From: Blakeslea trispora
Lineage: Eukaryota > Mucoromycota > Mucoromycetes > Mucorales > Choanephoraceae
DNA: 64,000 nt
Assembly: GCA_025331445.1 (NCBI GenBank)
Contig: JAIWNE010000014.1
Location: forward strand, 186,001-250,000
Direction: 5' to 3'
This document shows positions 1 through 12,165 of the stretch, piece by piece; within the stretch, counting starts at the first letter, position 1; each line of letters starts with the position of its first letter. A program made the position numbers and the translations under genes. A model generated the notes under the pieces. That model worked only from the letters and a program-made list of their open reading frames with translations. It did no database searches and had not been told where the DNA came from.

Positions 1-1235
1 TACGATATATCCAGGGCTTCTGCTGAGGTGCTTATTTTCCAAGGATAATCTCCATATTAGTAAGGTTTCTCGAGCATTATTCGATTGTCATTAACAACAT
101 GTTTTTTTATTATTATAGCACCATTCATTCATAATACACCATCAATTGTGCGCGAAATAGAACAAATATTGTTGTTATCTTTTTAAGAGGAGATAATATT
201 AACCTTTATTATGGTAAACTTGGTTTTCTAGGAAGCAGGTATGTATGATAAGAAGCCGAAAAAGTGGCCGCTACATTATTTCTGCACACGAAAAATAGGG
301 CCAACACTCTCAATGGCGACAAGCTAAGCAGGAGATGTAGAGTCCTATTGTAGTGCGGTACCTTTGGAGAATCCAAAGTAGTCTAATCTATACACACGTG
401 ACCTGATTGTTTTCCATGAGGCTTTAAGTTCGACTCTTCAGCACAAATCTTCTAGTGTTAAAACATGTCAGAAGCCACAGTTGAGACTTACACAACTTGC
501 TGCGCCAAGCATAGCTATCCTTTTAGGGGCTTTTCATACCGTTCTCATCCTTATGCATGTCAATAACAAGTTGCGGAAAGGAAAACATTTGTTATATAGA
601 TGTGAATTCCTAGAAGCAATTATCATAATCTGAAGGAGGAACCAAGATCACAATGTATAGTTCTTATTACTCAATGCTGCGTTACACTAGCATACGTGAT
701 GGTCTTTTAAGATTTTAGCAGTACATCGACTTGCTTGATTTCCTTGGTCCCCCTCTATGTCTCCTCAGCTTAAGTTTTGAGAAATCAATTAACCTTTGAA
801 AACCTTCACATAAAAACTGTTGTATAAATTTTCAGAAACTGAGTGGACCATCTTGTTCCTAACAGCCTAATGCACCGAGTTTTTTTATTCTTTTAAATGA
901 AAGATTTTATGTGAAGATTTTTGAATGTTAACAATATTTTTGTTGTTATAAGTTTAGAGGCTCATTAAGCGTGATTTCATTTATATGAGAACAACACACT
1001 CAAAATGAGATTGTGGGTGCTGCTTGGAGTATTGTTGTATCTGTTCAAATTCAATAGGTATGATTGTACAGCATAGCTTATAATAGTAGTAGGCTAATAA
1101 ATCAGATAAATTGACAGCTTGCTTTGAAACTCAGAGACATCACTTGATTGCAGCAAACGCCTACTAGTAAAAACGAATGTAGATAGCTGTCTCTTTCATT
1201 ACTTTTTTTTTTCTCTTATTTACAGATCCTAAAAG
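1..1235. other. gene-free AT-rich stretch
   Basis: I see no convincing coding region, RNA gene or repeat here. A short pyrimidine tract followed by TTTACAG just before 1226 looks like a 3' splice site, so the downstream RecQ-like gene may have a 5' UTR intron or an unseen upstream exon in this stretch. Confidence 0.5.
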
Positions 1236-2638
1236 ATGAATAATTTTCAAGGCTTTCTTGAGAACTTGCCTTCTGTAGATGCTACTTTTAGTGTCAAGAG
1301 TAAAAAAGACCTCTACCAAGAATTGCAGCAGCTCAAGCAAGACTTGAAAAACCTTGACAAGGATTCAACTGAATATCAAGCTATTGCTGACAAGGTCCAA
1401 AAGATCAAAGAGAAATTTAGCCCTGAACTTTTAGAAGCCATTGATAAAGGTATAACCAATAGAGACATCGTCTTGATTATGCCTCCAAACACAAAACGAG
1501 ATCAAGCCGTATATATTCCAGCAAGTCTTAAAGAAGGGCTTACTGTGGTTATATGTCCTTTGATTGCAAACATCTACTATCATGCAAACAACATCCACCA
1601 TGAAGCAGGGATCGTACTAGCCTATCAAGGTTCAAACAAGAAATCTACCATCGCTAGACTTGGTGCGCAAAATACCTCTGTCAAAATGGTTTGTACCACA
1701 CCAGAATCTCTGTGGCAGGAACCACTCTTAAGAAGACTATGTGAATTTCACTCTCAGAAAAAGTTAGTTCGCTTTGTTGTTGATGAAGCACAGTACATTG
1801 ATCTACATCGGTTCCGCCCGTCGTTTGGAAATCTTTCCTGTTTAAAAACATACTTTCCAGATGTCCCCATTTCAACCTTCATGTCGGATTGCTCTGTTGC
1901 TACAAAATCAAAGGTCTTGACTACATTGAGAATAAGGGAAACAGAAATCACTCAAAGCGTGTACAAGATTTCTGCTAGGTATGCAATATCGTATTTTTGT
2001 TTATCATTTATCACATATAACTCAAATCTCGTATTCAAACTGTTAGGCATGAAGTTATTGAAGGAACTGAGGATGACATTTATCTCAATATAAAAAACTA
2101 CATTATAAGCAACAGTAACAAACAAGGAATACTTTACTGCATCTCCAAAGAAAAAGTTCTCATGATGTCAAAAGAATTAAAAGATGACTTGGGCTATCCA
2201 GTTAAATGCTATCATAGTGGTTTGGACAATAAAGAGCGACAAGAGATTCTAAACGACTTTGCCAAAGGAACGACAAAACTGATTGTAGCCACAAAATCCT
2301 TTATTGCCAAAAAAGCCAACGTCAACTTTGTATTCTGGTGCCAACTTCCATTTCAGTTTGGTGACTATACTGAAACCTCAACTTATGTAATCAACAATGG
2401 TGGTGGTATTTGTCGTATTTATTATGCACCAGAGGATGAAGACAACAATACATTTGTGATTGAAAACGATGACAACAGCGTTAAACAAGACACTAGTGAG
2501 CTCAAGGGAGTTGTTAAATATTGTCAAGATAAGCATATATGTCGCCACAAACTAATCTTGAAACACTGGGGTAAGAAGGCTGACTTTGACGGTTGTCAAA
2601 CAAAATGTGATAATTGTCAACCAACCCCTTCTGCCTAA
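1236..2638 (+). CDS. RecQ-like helicase paralogue lacking catalytic motifs
   Basis: Two exons (1236-1978 and 2047-2638, 68-nt intron GTATGC...TTAG) give 444 aa. The fold follows RecQ: a region aligning with motifs I/Ia (DIVLIMPPNTKRDQ then VVICPLIA), motif II as VVDEAQ, a helicase C-terminal part (GILYCISK, YHSGLDNKERQEIL) and a RecQ zinc-binding end (CRHKLILKHWG...CDNC). The catalytic residues are missing: the Walker A GKS is replaced by KRD, DEAH reads DEAQ, the motif III SAT is not recognisable, and the QxxGRAGR arginine finger reads TETSTYVINNGG. The frame is nevertheless open and correctly spliced. Known RecQ proteins unwind DNA with ATP; this copy should not. It is convergent with the SREBP gene (271 bp between stops). 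It may be a member of a multi-copy, mobile or subtelomeric RecQ-like family; that is inference. A possible 3' splice site just upstream means the start is provisional. Confidence 0.75.
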
Positions 2639-2909
2639 AGAAAGCGAGCCTACTTATTATTCTAGCCATCATCAATGTAGCTTTCACTCTCTCCATAAAG
2701 TAAAATAACTTCAATAAAGCAATGTATAAGTTTAAAACTTACTTGGGCATAAAACACTGTTTAGAGCATTTAAAGCAAGAGAGGATATACTAACAAGCCA
2801 ATCAAAACCAAGTTGAGGTGTATGTTACAGTAATATTTATTAAGTAGAATATGAGAGAGGATAATAATGCATAAATGTACAATGACAATGGTATAATAAA
2901 TAATTGGTT

Positions 2910-5900
2910 TTAACAAAGAACTTCATTCGCCTTTGATATAAAGGCTTGGATCTGCTTTCTAGAATGTCCTGAAATAGCAGTGACATAAGGTGATTTTAAG
3001 TCTTGCATCAGTTGATCTACTAATTCTTGAAGACTAGTTGAAATTTGAGTATGAAAGCATGATTGCTTATCCATATTTTCTAAATATGCCAAAATTGATT
3101 TTAAGGCAGCTACACGAACAGCAAGTGTAGATAGTATCAAAACGCTTGCTTCTTCGTTAGCTCTATCAGAGTGGGGAAGAGTAGAGCAAAGATACTGCAG
3201 GCACTCAGTAGAAGTATGTCTATCTTTGGAAGCCTTTTCGAAATAGGCGATGGCTTGATGAGAATCTTGCTGATAGCATGCTTTGATAGCTCTTAGGAGA
3301 TGTTGTATCATGGCGCGGTGCCGGCTCAATAGATGAGAAGAAGGGTAATGGTTGGATTCATTGTCAAGCAAGACGTTAGCCTTAGCCTCAACAGCCATAC
3401 CAACATGATAATGCCATTGCAACATGGAGTTGGGTGCATTCAAGCAGAATAAGGTAGGCTGGTCTTTTGAGAAAACAGACTCGTCATCTAGATGTTCAAC
3501 CCAAAGTTGTTTTAGTTGACTTAGTTGCTGCCAATAGAGAACCAAGTCCAAAGGAGAGGTGACATAAGGTAACACAAACGAATAAAATGCACTTTTGCAG
3601 TCCATACTAGCATCGAAGCCACACCGCGCCTTTAGCATAGAGAGAACTTGATCATGACAATCGGATTGAAGCCAGGCCGTAGTATGAGAATATTGACTCG
3701 ATTTCTTGTTCATCAACATGTGCTTCCAATAAGAAGACACAAGCTGAGTAGTTAAAGATTTAGGCAAACAGAGCTCAAGTTGTAGAGCGGTAGTAGTATA
3801 GATTCGAGTCAATGTGCTTGCTTCACAATAAGCTTGCTGTTTCTCGCATTGCTTCAATTTACGTAGATGAAAGAGCATACCAAGACAGGAATGCAGCATG
3901 CTTAAGCGGGTTACATTTGTGTTGGCTAATTTACAAGAGCAACAGACAGATTAGTATTGGAGTCTTCATAAAAAAAAAAAAAGAAAGAGAGAGGAAAATC
4001 ATAGTATACTTTACCACCTAAGCACTCCATCTCATTAAGACGAATCCATGCACCTGTACAAGATAAAGTTTCGGAAGAGGCTTTATGGGAAAAAAGAAAG
4101 CTTGGAGCAGACAAAGAAAGGAACTGAAGTAGGGTATCATATGACATCATAAGAGTGTCCATTGGAGAAGAAGTTGCTAGTTTTGGGGTACCAGACTTGT
4201 TGATGATGGTTAAGAAATTGGCATAAAGCTGGCTCCAAGTAGTTGAGACCTCATTAGCATAATGATGATGCTGATGATTCTCAAGCTTTGATCTTTTGAC
4301 AGGACGAGGACGCAGCCAATGAAGACAAAGAGGAACTATAAAAATGTAGATAACACCAATGGCATAAATAAGACAGCGAATGGCATATCTGTTTGAAGAA
4401 AAAAAAAAAGGAGGGGGTTAGTAAGAATCCTAAATCAAACTCTTCTTGTTTGTTTCTCTCTTACCCGATATCAAGACGGGAATCATTGTTTGTTAGGATT
4501 GTAGTAGTTTGGTTCTCTTCAGAGTGGAAATGATGTGTTGCAATATTATCTGAAGAATGAGAGGGTGAAGTGGTAAAGAAGGCAAGACACATGAATGCAG
4601 CCATAAACATTTTGTTACTTGAATCATCATCAGAATTCTTTTTACTTGATTTGGCGGTCTTGGATTGTCGACGACGGTAAGGTCTTCTTTCAGGCTTTGG
4701 TAAGAGCTGTGCTAATGCAGCTCGCTGAGCAGCTCGTTCACGTAAAGTGCGTTGTCGTTCTGTGCGTTCACGTTCTTGAGCCTCACGGCGCTCGCAAGCC
4801 AAGCGTTCTTGCTCGGCTTTTTCAAACTCTTTCTTTTGATTCAAGAAGCGAGAGAGTACATCGTTACCACCAGGCATTTGTGCAATGATCTGTTGAAGAA
4901 TGAGATTTTCTTGCTCTGTGTTATCATTGGAAGTCTTGAGAAACTTGATATATTCAGTTGCCTTGCGTAAGATAGTAGCCTTGTTCAGCTTCTTGGCTAC
5001 TTCAACACCATCAACAATAGCTTGACCTTCTGCATCTTCATCGCCTGATTCGCTTGACTCATCGTCTTTTTCACGAATACGAGCTTTGTAAAGAGCAGGG
5101 ACAACATTCTTGAGCTCTCGAATACGATCGTTGATATTGTTACGGTATCGTCTTTCAATCGCGTTATGTGCTACTTTCTTTAGTTGTTTACCAGGCTCGA
5201 ATGATGCCTTTATCTGTTCTAAGCTATCGGCACCTTGAAGCTGTTGATGTCGGCAAGATAGTTTTCTCCAGTGTCTTGTTTGATGAGAATCAGCATTATT
5301 TGATTCAGACGAATGGGTGTAGCCTTGCTCATCTGATGCACAATATAAATAAAAAGATGAGTAAAAGAAATTATATGATGGAAAGCAAAATCAATCTCAC
5401 CTTTGATGGGTAGCCATTGGTCAATGGTCGCATATGCTGCACCAAGAGGCGCAAGTTCATCAAGAGGAGGTGAGGGTAAATTTGATGTCATGTTCGATCC
5501 AGAGTCTATGGTAGGTGTACTGGGAATGTTAATTCCAGGCACATTCTGTGTTTGAAAAGAAGTATAGGCAGAACGCTTGGCAAAGAAGCCAGCAAGCGCT
5601 TTGTTGGCTTCATCTCGTATATGCTGTTGATAGTTGTAAGGTGGAGAATCAGTCAGGCGAGGCGATAGTGATGCATAGCCATCTGATGAAGATTGTGGTG
5701 AGCTTATAGGTGATATCTGCATTGGCGAATGTTCCAATTGTCTTTGTTGTTGCATGTCCCATTCAAATAAGCTCAAGTTTTGCTGTGATGGATAAGGTCT
5801 TTGGGTATCATTGTTTAGTAATGCGCTCAAGGATGAGTTGGTTGGTGTTTGCTGATTGTCATGATATAGAATACCACGATTGTTTTGAGATGGTTGATTG

Positions 5901-5953
5901 GAAGTGACATCAAAATAAGTGTCAAAATCTAAATCTGTCAGATCTTGAAGCAT
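2910..5953 (-). CDS. SREBP-type membrane-bound bHLH transcription factor
   Basis: Four exons (5953-5401, 5332-4465, 4388-4015, 3925-2910; introns of 68, 76 and 89 nt) give 936 aa. The start MLQDLTDLDFDTYFD is an acidic activation-type N-terminus, followed by a Q/S/P-rich region. The bHLH-zipper lies at about 236-318 and contains AHNAIERRYRNNIN; the tyrosine in ERRYR (about residue 247) is the hallmark of SREBPs. Two hydrophobic segments (about 424-441 and 475-495) flank a short loop, matching the hairpin that anchors SREBPs in the ER. A long C-terminal domain follows. In other organisms SREBP is released from the ER by proteolysis when sterol (or, in fungi, oxygen) is low and activates sterol-synthesis genes. 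An Arg/Glu/Gln-rich coiled stretch follows the zipper. The family call is secure; function in this organism is inferred. Confidence 0.9.
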
Positions 5954-6208
5954 GTTTAAGGAGTAAAAAGGAAACAAAGAAGAAAAGAGAAAAGAGAAAG
6001 ACAATAGTTTATATCTTTTTTCCAGCAAAAAAAAAAAAGAAAGAAAGAAAGGAACGCTTCTTGGTCTAGTGTTCTTTTTTAGTCTCTCAATCGGGAGGAG
6101 CGAAACTGGGGTAAATGATACACACACAACAGGCCACTTTTTGTTAAGCAAACATGGAAATTGATTGGTGGAGAAATCCTCACCTCATTTCTTTTTAGTT
6201 TACCAAAC

Positions 6209-6245
<37 letters not shown>

Positions 6246-8616
6246 GATTTAAATCTCACGCCACTTAAATAACAAAGATGTCTTTTTTCTGTTTCACGAA
6301 TAAATAGTATCAAGATAATATTCAATATCTTTGCTTTCCTTTTTTGGTCAGAATTGATTTGTTTCAAGAAAGCAATCATTATTCCAAAAAGATTAAATGC
6401 TGATAATTTGCTTAAGCATATAAAATTCGAACAAGATATTTTATCAATTTACTATAAAAGGAAAAGGCTATTCACATTTGAAAGACAAAGAAATGTGTTA
6501 TTTGGTTCTTGTTCGATCGAAAGGAGAAAATGAAAGAAAGAGAAACAAAAAAGAAGAGCTTCTAAACATAGGTTTTTGCTTATTTTGTCGGACCCTTCAT
6601 CTTGTACCTGAACTTCCGAAAATGACCGGAATTGTGATTACTTAACTATTTATACAGTCAATGGCATGATTTTTGCTTTTCCCCCCCTCCTTATATTTTA
6701 AGGTTATTTGGGCTCGAAAGCCAATTTTTTTGAAAAACAGTGACACAAGATACAGTTTTGATTGGCTCTTTATTAAGCACAGCTCAGCAAAAGCCCAGTT
6801 GCATTGAATTACTTTAGGTCCGAAAGATTTGTTATTAAAAGTAAATTAGCGTAGCCACACAAGTTCAAAATAGTGTAGCCACATAAACGTCGATAATGGG
6901 ATGGATCCTTGGGTCTGAGGAAGCAAATGAGAAATGTTGATATTGCTTGATCCTCTTTATTCAGCGTCAGATAAAGAATTAAAAGAACAAATCCTTTTTA
7001 GCATTATACTTCTCATACTAATTGCTTAAAGTGCAGACAAATTTTCTTGTTTAGTGTCATTACTTGTATTGGAAAGAAAAATTAACTGAATGGCTATCAT
7101 AATTACAGGCAATATGTTTAAGCCTCTTTTACCTCTAAGCAGAATAGAGTACACAAAGAATTTATAGTCTCTCAATCCAAGAATGAGTAGCGTTGCCTAT
7201 TCTATTCGACAGTACGCTTTATTGGTTTTAACCAGAATCGCTGCATCTTCTCTCCATATGCATTCAAGATGATTGATTCTTTTTACAACTTGGCTATAAG
7301 AGAAGAAGAAGAAAAAAGACTCTGAGTTTCTTTCAAGAGATAATGGTTAGACCACAAATCCGTTTCTTGACACGATAGCTCAGAAAGGTGTGATGACCGA
7401 TTGGAAAAAATAAGACATGTTTGAAATGTAAACATGCAAATACTTGTGCTATAAAAATCCACTGTCCTATTCTTGTCTACATAAACAACATGAATCTGTT
7501 CACGTGCCTTTCTTTAAAAAAAAAAATAGGCAGAAATATCATTTATTTGAAAGTATCAACTTCCAGTCATTTTACAATCAACGACTTGGTACTTGTTGTT
7601 GGCTACAAACAAAGTAAGTGAAGGGTAGATGTCTTTTATAGACATAATGGTACAGTCTCGATTTAATTCATGTCTGCAAATAATGTTGGCATATCCCTAT
7701 ATGAAATAAGCGTGCTCACAAAATACATGTTTACTATCATTGTCTTCTCATCAAACTCATCATTGTAATGACTGTAATTCAGAGCCATGTAGTTTTCTTT
7801 TTTTGCCTTTCATTCTATATAGAAATACTCATCAACATTGACTACAATTACTTTCTTTAGAATCAGTACAAATACATTGAATATCTACCTATAATGAATT
7901 GGTTGGCTTTTTCTTTTTATCTGCTTAAACTCACTCATTGAACTGATAAGCAACGAGTCATCACACTGAGAACAATGAGCATATTCTGGCAACATTAAAC
8001 TTTGCAATAAAATCATGCCTTGTTGTAAGAAATCATTGCTCTCTCTTTCTTCTTGGTTTTTCCTAATAAAAAGAAAAGAAACATACTAAATACTATTTCA
8101 CAAATCTCAAGGGATTCTTGTGAATGTTTTCTTATAGTTGAGACAATCCATTCTGATTCAATTGACTTTTTTTAAATGACACAAACATGAGATGTAGAAA
8201 CTTGAAGAGTTGTGGGTTAATTTATATCACAAAAAAAAAAAAGAAAGCTTTCATTGATGGCTCAGACAGTTATATCTTATGTAATCATCATGTTTGCACT
8301 TCACCCACAGTATAGCCTTTATCGAGATTTGAACTATAGCTTACAAGTCCCACAAAAAAAAAAAAAAGGGGGCAGTTTAACTTTTTTTCATAAGTTTTAA
8401 AAAAACAAGGGTTTAAACATAATACTCTCTTCTTTCAAAACCGGTAATAAAATTAAAATGATCTTTTCTCCCCCCTCCCCCTTTCTTTTAACATAGTAAT
8501 ATCATTTCTCTTTTTATTACTATCACTGAAAGAAATGATATGTTTAAATTTACAGAGATGCTGAATAACATACAATTGAAACAAACAAAAAAAAATCATG
8601 ATTTTGTAAGGAGTCT
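5954..8616. other. intergenic region upstream of SREBP
   Basis: About 2.7 kb without a supportable gene. It holds the SREBP promoter side (CT/GA-rich tracts near 5985-6055), a 32-base adenine run, and many short A or T runs. The far end (about 8460-8616) is the 3' side of the next minus-strand gene. No RNA gene or transposon was recognised. Confidence 0.5.
6212..6243. repeat. poly(A) run, 32 bases
   Basis: An uninterrupted run of 32 adenines on the plus strand, about 260 bp upstream of the SREBP start. No element sequence or target duplication is visible beside it, so it is read as a simple repeat; its length will be uncertain in any assembly. Confidence 0.95.
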
Positions 8617-9225
8617 TCATGTAAAAAAAAGGTTCACCTTCGGGTCATATAGCTCGATTTTACGAACAGGAGCAGGAGATGATGACTCTTTGAGCCCCGA
8701 AAGATCTGTAAAGCTAGGGCTGAGGGCAAGTTGAGGAGAGTACTGCAGCTTTAACTCGGGCGAGTTTTTCTCACTTTCAGAACTATAGGCAGGACTCTTT
8801 TCCTTGATGGAAACATAAGCAGGACTCTTCTCTCTTAAGGAAGTATATGCAGGCGGAGGCTGAGAAATAGAATGAGCCCAATCGTTTTCTCTCAAGAGCT
8901 CCTTATTAGAATGACGACGGCGACAACGAAGATGATGACAAAAGAAGCATGCAGCAATAGCCAGGACAACTAGTCCAGCCAGCGCGCCTAACAAGGGAGG
9001 CAACCATGTTGTATCATGCTCTATTGTCTGATGTGTGGCAAGCCCTGTTGAATTGTCTTTCAGACTGATAGATGGAGTAGACAATATTGTTGATGTAACT
9101 GGATTGGATTTCGAACTGATGGATGTAGTCAATAACACTCTTGAACTGACTGCAACAGAGCTTGTATGGCTTAGACGTAAGCTATGCCGAGTCTGTACTT
9201 GAGTGGAGTTTTGATGAGTTGACAT
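8617..9225 (-). CDS. single-pass membrane protein with PAY repeats
   Basis: One exon, 202 aa. Residues 1-72 are Ser/Thr-rich with no obvious signal peptide. A strong transmembrane segment follows (WLPPLLGALAGLVVLAIAAC, about 74-96), with an Arg/His-rich stop-transfer (RCRRRH), placing the C-terminal half in the cytoplasm if orientation follows the positive-inside rule. The tail has three PAY units exactly ten residues apart (tyrosines 127, 137, 147); the first is PPAY, a PPxY motif of the kind bound by WW domains such as those of Rsp5/Nedd4 ubiquitin ligases. The layout (Ser/Thr-rich ectodomain, one TM, short tail) resembles fungal Mid2/Wsc-like surface sensors or Rsp5 adaptors, but no named family is recognised. 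It is divergently arranged with the bZIP gene. Confidence 0.75.
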   Translation of the reverse strand: MSTHQNSTQVQTRHSLRLSHTSSVAVSSRVLLTTSISSKSNPVTSTILSTPSISLKDNSTGLATHQTIEHDTTWLPPLLGALAGLVVLAIAACFFCHHLRCRRRHSNKELLRENDWAHSISQPPPAYTSLREKSPAYVSIKEKSPAYSSESEKNSPELKLQYSPQLALSPSFTDLSGLKESSSPAPVRKIELYDPKVNLFFT

Positions 9226-9798
9226 TTTAGATTTCTTCTAGTATAAATATAAGTCCATTCATGAAAGAAAAAAAAAAAGAAAAGAAGAGAGAGAGAGAGA
9301 GAATGAAAAAGAGAAAAAGAAAATAGAGACAAAAAGGCATTATGCAGTGCATCAACATGTATGCACTTTTTTTAACCCTTTTTTTTTCTATTTACTGATA
9401 AAAAAAAAATGCTTAAATCAGCTCCCCTTTTTTTTTTTAAAAAGAAATGTATTTTAAAAAGAAATGTATTTTAAAAAGATAGTTTTCATGAATAGTTTCT
9501 ACCACAAGATCCACTCGAATACTAGTTGAAAATGACACTGAGAACAAAAAAAAAAAAAGAAACTAGTAAACAGCATGAAATATTTTTGTTATTTACCCCC
9601 CTTTTTTTTCTTTCTTTTTTTTTTTAAAAAACAAAGAATATCAAGCTTATTACAAAACGTCTCACTTTAAATAAGCTTATTTTCTTTATTCTTTTTTTTT
9701 TTTCCTTTCTTTTTTTTTTACAAATAGATTAGAAAACCAACTTTAGAAAGGACACACGTAGTCGCATAAACCACCTAAACTTTTTTTTTTTTTGTGAG
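9226..9798. promoter_or_regulatory. shared divergent promoter region
   Basis: 573 bp separate two head-to-head genes, so both promoters must lie here. It is dominated by A/T runs, a GA-dinucleotide tract near 9285-9302, and a short tandem AAAAAGAAATGTATTTT duplicated at about 9440-9475. No specific operator or TATA element can be assigned. Confidence 0.5.
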
Positions 9799-10272
9799 AT
9801 GACAGTCGAAAGTGAATCAGACATGAAAGTAGAGACTGATGTGAAAGATGAGCAACTTCATGAACTAGACTATAACTCAGCACTCTCCATGATACTACCT
9901 CTCGGTATACCAACAGACATCCTTTGTCAACTACAACAGTTTGATGTGCCTCCATTATTACCTAATCAATCAATGAACGTGACACCATCTCTCCTGCTTG
10001 AAAAACCGAAAAATTTAACAGCAGACGAGCGTCGTCAACGTAGGCTATGGAGGAACCGAATGGCAGCAAAAGAATGTCGCAAGAAAAAAAAGCAGTATAT
10101 TGGACAATTGGAGGCTACGATTGAACGGTTACAATCAGAGAATGCATTGTTACGCAAAGAGGCAGAGGACTTGAGGCAAAAAGTGGCTGGGATCAAAGAA
10201 TGTTCTTTTGATGAAAATTACCAGTTAATGAAAGAAGTGGAACAGTTGAATGCAAAGCTTGGAATGAAATGA
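9799..10272 (+). CDS. bZIP transcription factor, ATF/CREB type
   Basis: One exon, 157 aa. The C-terminal half is a complete bZIP: basic region with the invariant N-x7-R spacing (WRNRMAAKECRKKKK, residues 84-98) and an in-register leucine zipper with leucines at 104, 111, 118 and 125. NRMAAKECR plus the following KKKKQY closely matches the ATF/CREB group rather than AP-1/Yap (which have a different basic signature). The N-terminal 70 residues are acidic and hydrophobic, as in activation domains, and no kinase-inducible domain is evident. Such proteins bind CRE-like TGACGTCA sites as dimers in the nucleus. Short for the family, but the reading frame has a clean start shortly after a T-run and a normal stop. 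Confidence 0.9.
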   Translation: MTVESESDMKVETDVKDEQLHELDYNSALSMILPLGIPTDILCQLQQFDVPPLLPNQSMNVTPSLLLEKPKNLTADERRQRRLWRNRMAAKECRKKKKQYIGQLEATIERLQSENALLRKEAEDLRQKVAGIKECSFDENYQLMKEVEQLNAKLGMK

Positions 10273-10752
10273 ACATAAAAAAAAAAGAGAGAGAGAGAGT
10301 ATATATCTATTGTATATCTATCTTTTTTGTCTATATTCCCTTCTCCTTTTCTCCTCTTCTTCTTCTCCCCTCCCCCCCCTTTTTCCTCCCCTTTCCCTCT
10401 TTTTTTATACCCTCTTTCATATGATGACACCTATAAGCAGTCAAATTGAAACACACACATATACAAATAAATATAAATATTCATTGCATAGGGCTTAAAA
10501 AAAACATAGTGTCTAAAAAGGGCTTACTGCGCTTTTTTAAACTTCTTATTGTATTACTATCTAAAAAAAGATTTATTTTAAAAAAGATTTTTTTTTTTTT
10601 TTTTTGGTACACCGAATCAAGAACCCTATATAAAAAGAGTGTTTAAAATGATACACAATTTCCCTTCTTTTTTTTTTTTTTATTATTTTATCTATTTATT
10701 TATTACTATAGACTTCTCTCTCTCTTTTTTATTATATATTAGAAAAACATAG
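10273..10752. other. intergenic, low-complexity CT/A tracts
   Basis: 480 bp holding the 3' side of the bZIP gene and the promoter of the next gene. It is mostly pyrimidine-rich (for example 10328-10410) and long T runs near 10585-10603 and 10670-10682, which are common upstream of fungal starts. Nothing else is seen. Confidence 0.5.
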
Positions 10753-12165
10753 ATGATGCGCTCAACTCGATTTGTGTGGGCTACATGCCTATCAGTACTT
10801 GTATTGACATTATTTCTTGTGACCTATACATCCACACAATCGATGAGTGTCCAACTAAAGTTCAATATCACTCCTCTTACACAACAAAAGGCATCAAAAA
10901 GTGATGAGAAATACATTACATTCTTACCCCATTCCGGATTACACAATCAACGTATCGGTTTACTAAATGCTCTTTTGTTGGCAAAGTCACTAAACCGAAC
11001 CTTGATTTTACCCGAGATCAATATCGGCACAGCAGTCTGGTGGAGACCCAACACAATTGCTGAATTTCGACTGAGTGAATGCCCTTCATTAGGTGTGGAT
11101 GGCCATGTCAACTGCAAGGACTTCAAAAAGTATGTGCCTGTCTCGGTAGAATCCATCTTTGATCTCTCTGCTGCTCATGCTCAAGGTATCCGAACAGTAC
11201 AACGCTCAAGTATGTCTCAGGCTTATTTCAAAGACGTCATGGGCCTCGATGATCAAGATATCTATCGTCTGCAAGATAATTCTCGTTACTCTTACCGTAT
11301 TTACGATTCAAAGGATAATCAAGACGACATTCGAACATTTGCTCAGCGTGTTGAGATGGATGATTTGCGTGCATTAGATGAAAAATTAATCATGTTTGGC
11401 TCATTACACTATACCCTTCGTGTCTCTTATCAAGACCCTACCATGATGTGGTTAGCCAAGCATTTGCGTGAAGAAATCAGTATTGCTCATCCTGTGGTGA
11501 TTCGACAAGCACTCAGTGTCATTCCTCTGTTGGGTGGACCAGAGACATTTGTGGGTGTCCACCTTCGTCAAGGTGATGGTTACTTTAAGGCCTTGATGGA
11601 TGAGACTGTCAATACATTACGTGCTACACTTGAACAGCCTGACTTGACTCAAGAACAAATCATTGCTCAGCAAGCATCATTAGAACCTGTTCCTTTTCTG
11701 GCCACTCCCTTAACCACAGAAGATGAAATCAAGCTGGCCATCCTCAAACAGATGGATGAAGCTGACCCTAGCAACAAGCAAACACTCTTGAACCAATGTG
11801 TGGCATGGCACAGTCAACAGAATCATCCTCGTCTGCGTCTTATCTTCATGGCTACCGATACACCTCAGCCTCGTACTACCCTAAAGCATCTCTATGACGA
11901 ATTTCCATGCATCTTTACACTCTCCGATTTTCCAGAGGTGATTGAGAGTACTCTAACGATGTCTCCTATGCTGACTGGTAATGCTGTGGTGGATGACGAA
12001 ATGAAGCAATTAGACACAACCATTGCTTCTCTTTTGTTCCCTATGATTGATGCTGAAATTGCTTCTCATGGCTCTATTTTTATTGGTACCAGAAAGAGTA
12101 CTTTCTCTCAATATATCAATTTCCGATACAACCGCTTCCAATCCATGTACCATACTTTACCTTAA
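10753..12165 (+). CDS. O-fucosyltransferase-like type II membrane enzyme
   Basis: One exon, 470 aa. An N-terminal signal anchor (about residues 8-27, VWATCLSVLVLTLFLVTYTS) implies a Golgi/ER type II protein. The catalytic region has the features of the GDP-fucose O-fucosyltransferase superfamily (GT-B fold): GLHNQRIGLLNALLLAKSLN then RTLILPE at about 61-90, the VHLRQGDGYF motif at about 268-277, whose Arg is the conserved catalytic/donor-binding position, and a C-terminal GTRKSTFSQYIN motif. The family transfers fucose to proteins or glycans in the secretory pathway; Mucorales cell-wall heteropolysaccharides contain fucose, so a wall role is possible, but acceptor and linkage cannot be read from sequence. 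Confidence 0.8.
   Translation: MMRSTRFVWATCLSVLVLTLFLVTYTSTQSMSVQLKFNITPLTQQKASKSDEKYITFLPHSGLHNQRIGLLNALLLAKSLNRTLILPEINIGTAVWWRPNTIAEFRLSECPSLGVDGHVNCKDFKKYVPVSVESIFDLSAAHAQGIRTVQRSSMSQAYFKDVMGLDDQDIYRLQDNSRYSYRIYDSKDNQDDIRTFAQRVEMDDLRALDEKLIMFGSLHYTLRVSYQDPTMMWLAKHLREEISIAHPVVIRQALSVIPLLGGPETFVGVHLRQGDGYFKALMDETVNTLRATLEQPDLTQEQIIAQQASLEPVPFLATPLTTEDEIKLAILKQMDEADPSNKQTLLNQCVAWHSQQNHPRLRLIFMATDTPQPRTTLKHLYDEFPCIFTLSDFPEVIESTLTMSPMLTGNAVVDDEMKQLDTTIASLLFPMIDAEIASHGSIFIGTRKSTFSQYINFRYNRFQSMYHTLP

Noticed and set aside
400..450. GTTCGACTC resembling a tRNA B box
   Set aside because: No matching A box, acceptor stem or anticodon arm could be drawn around it.
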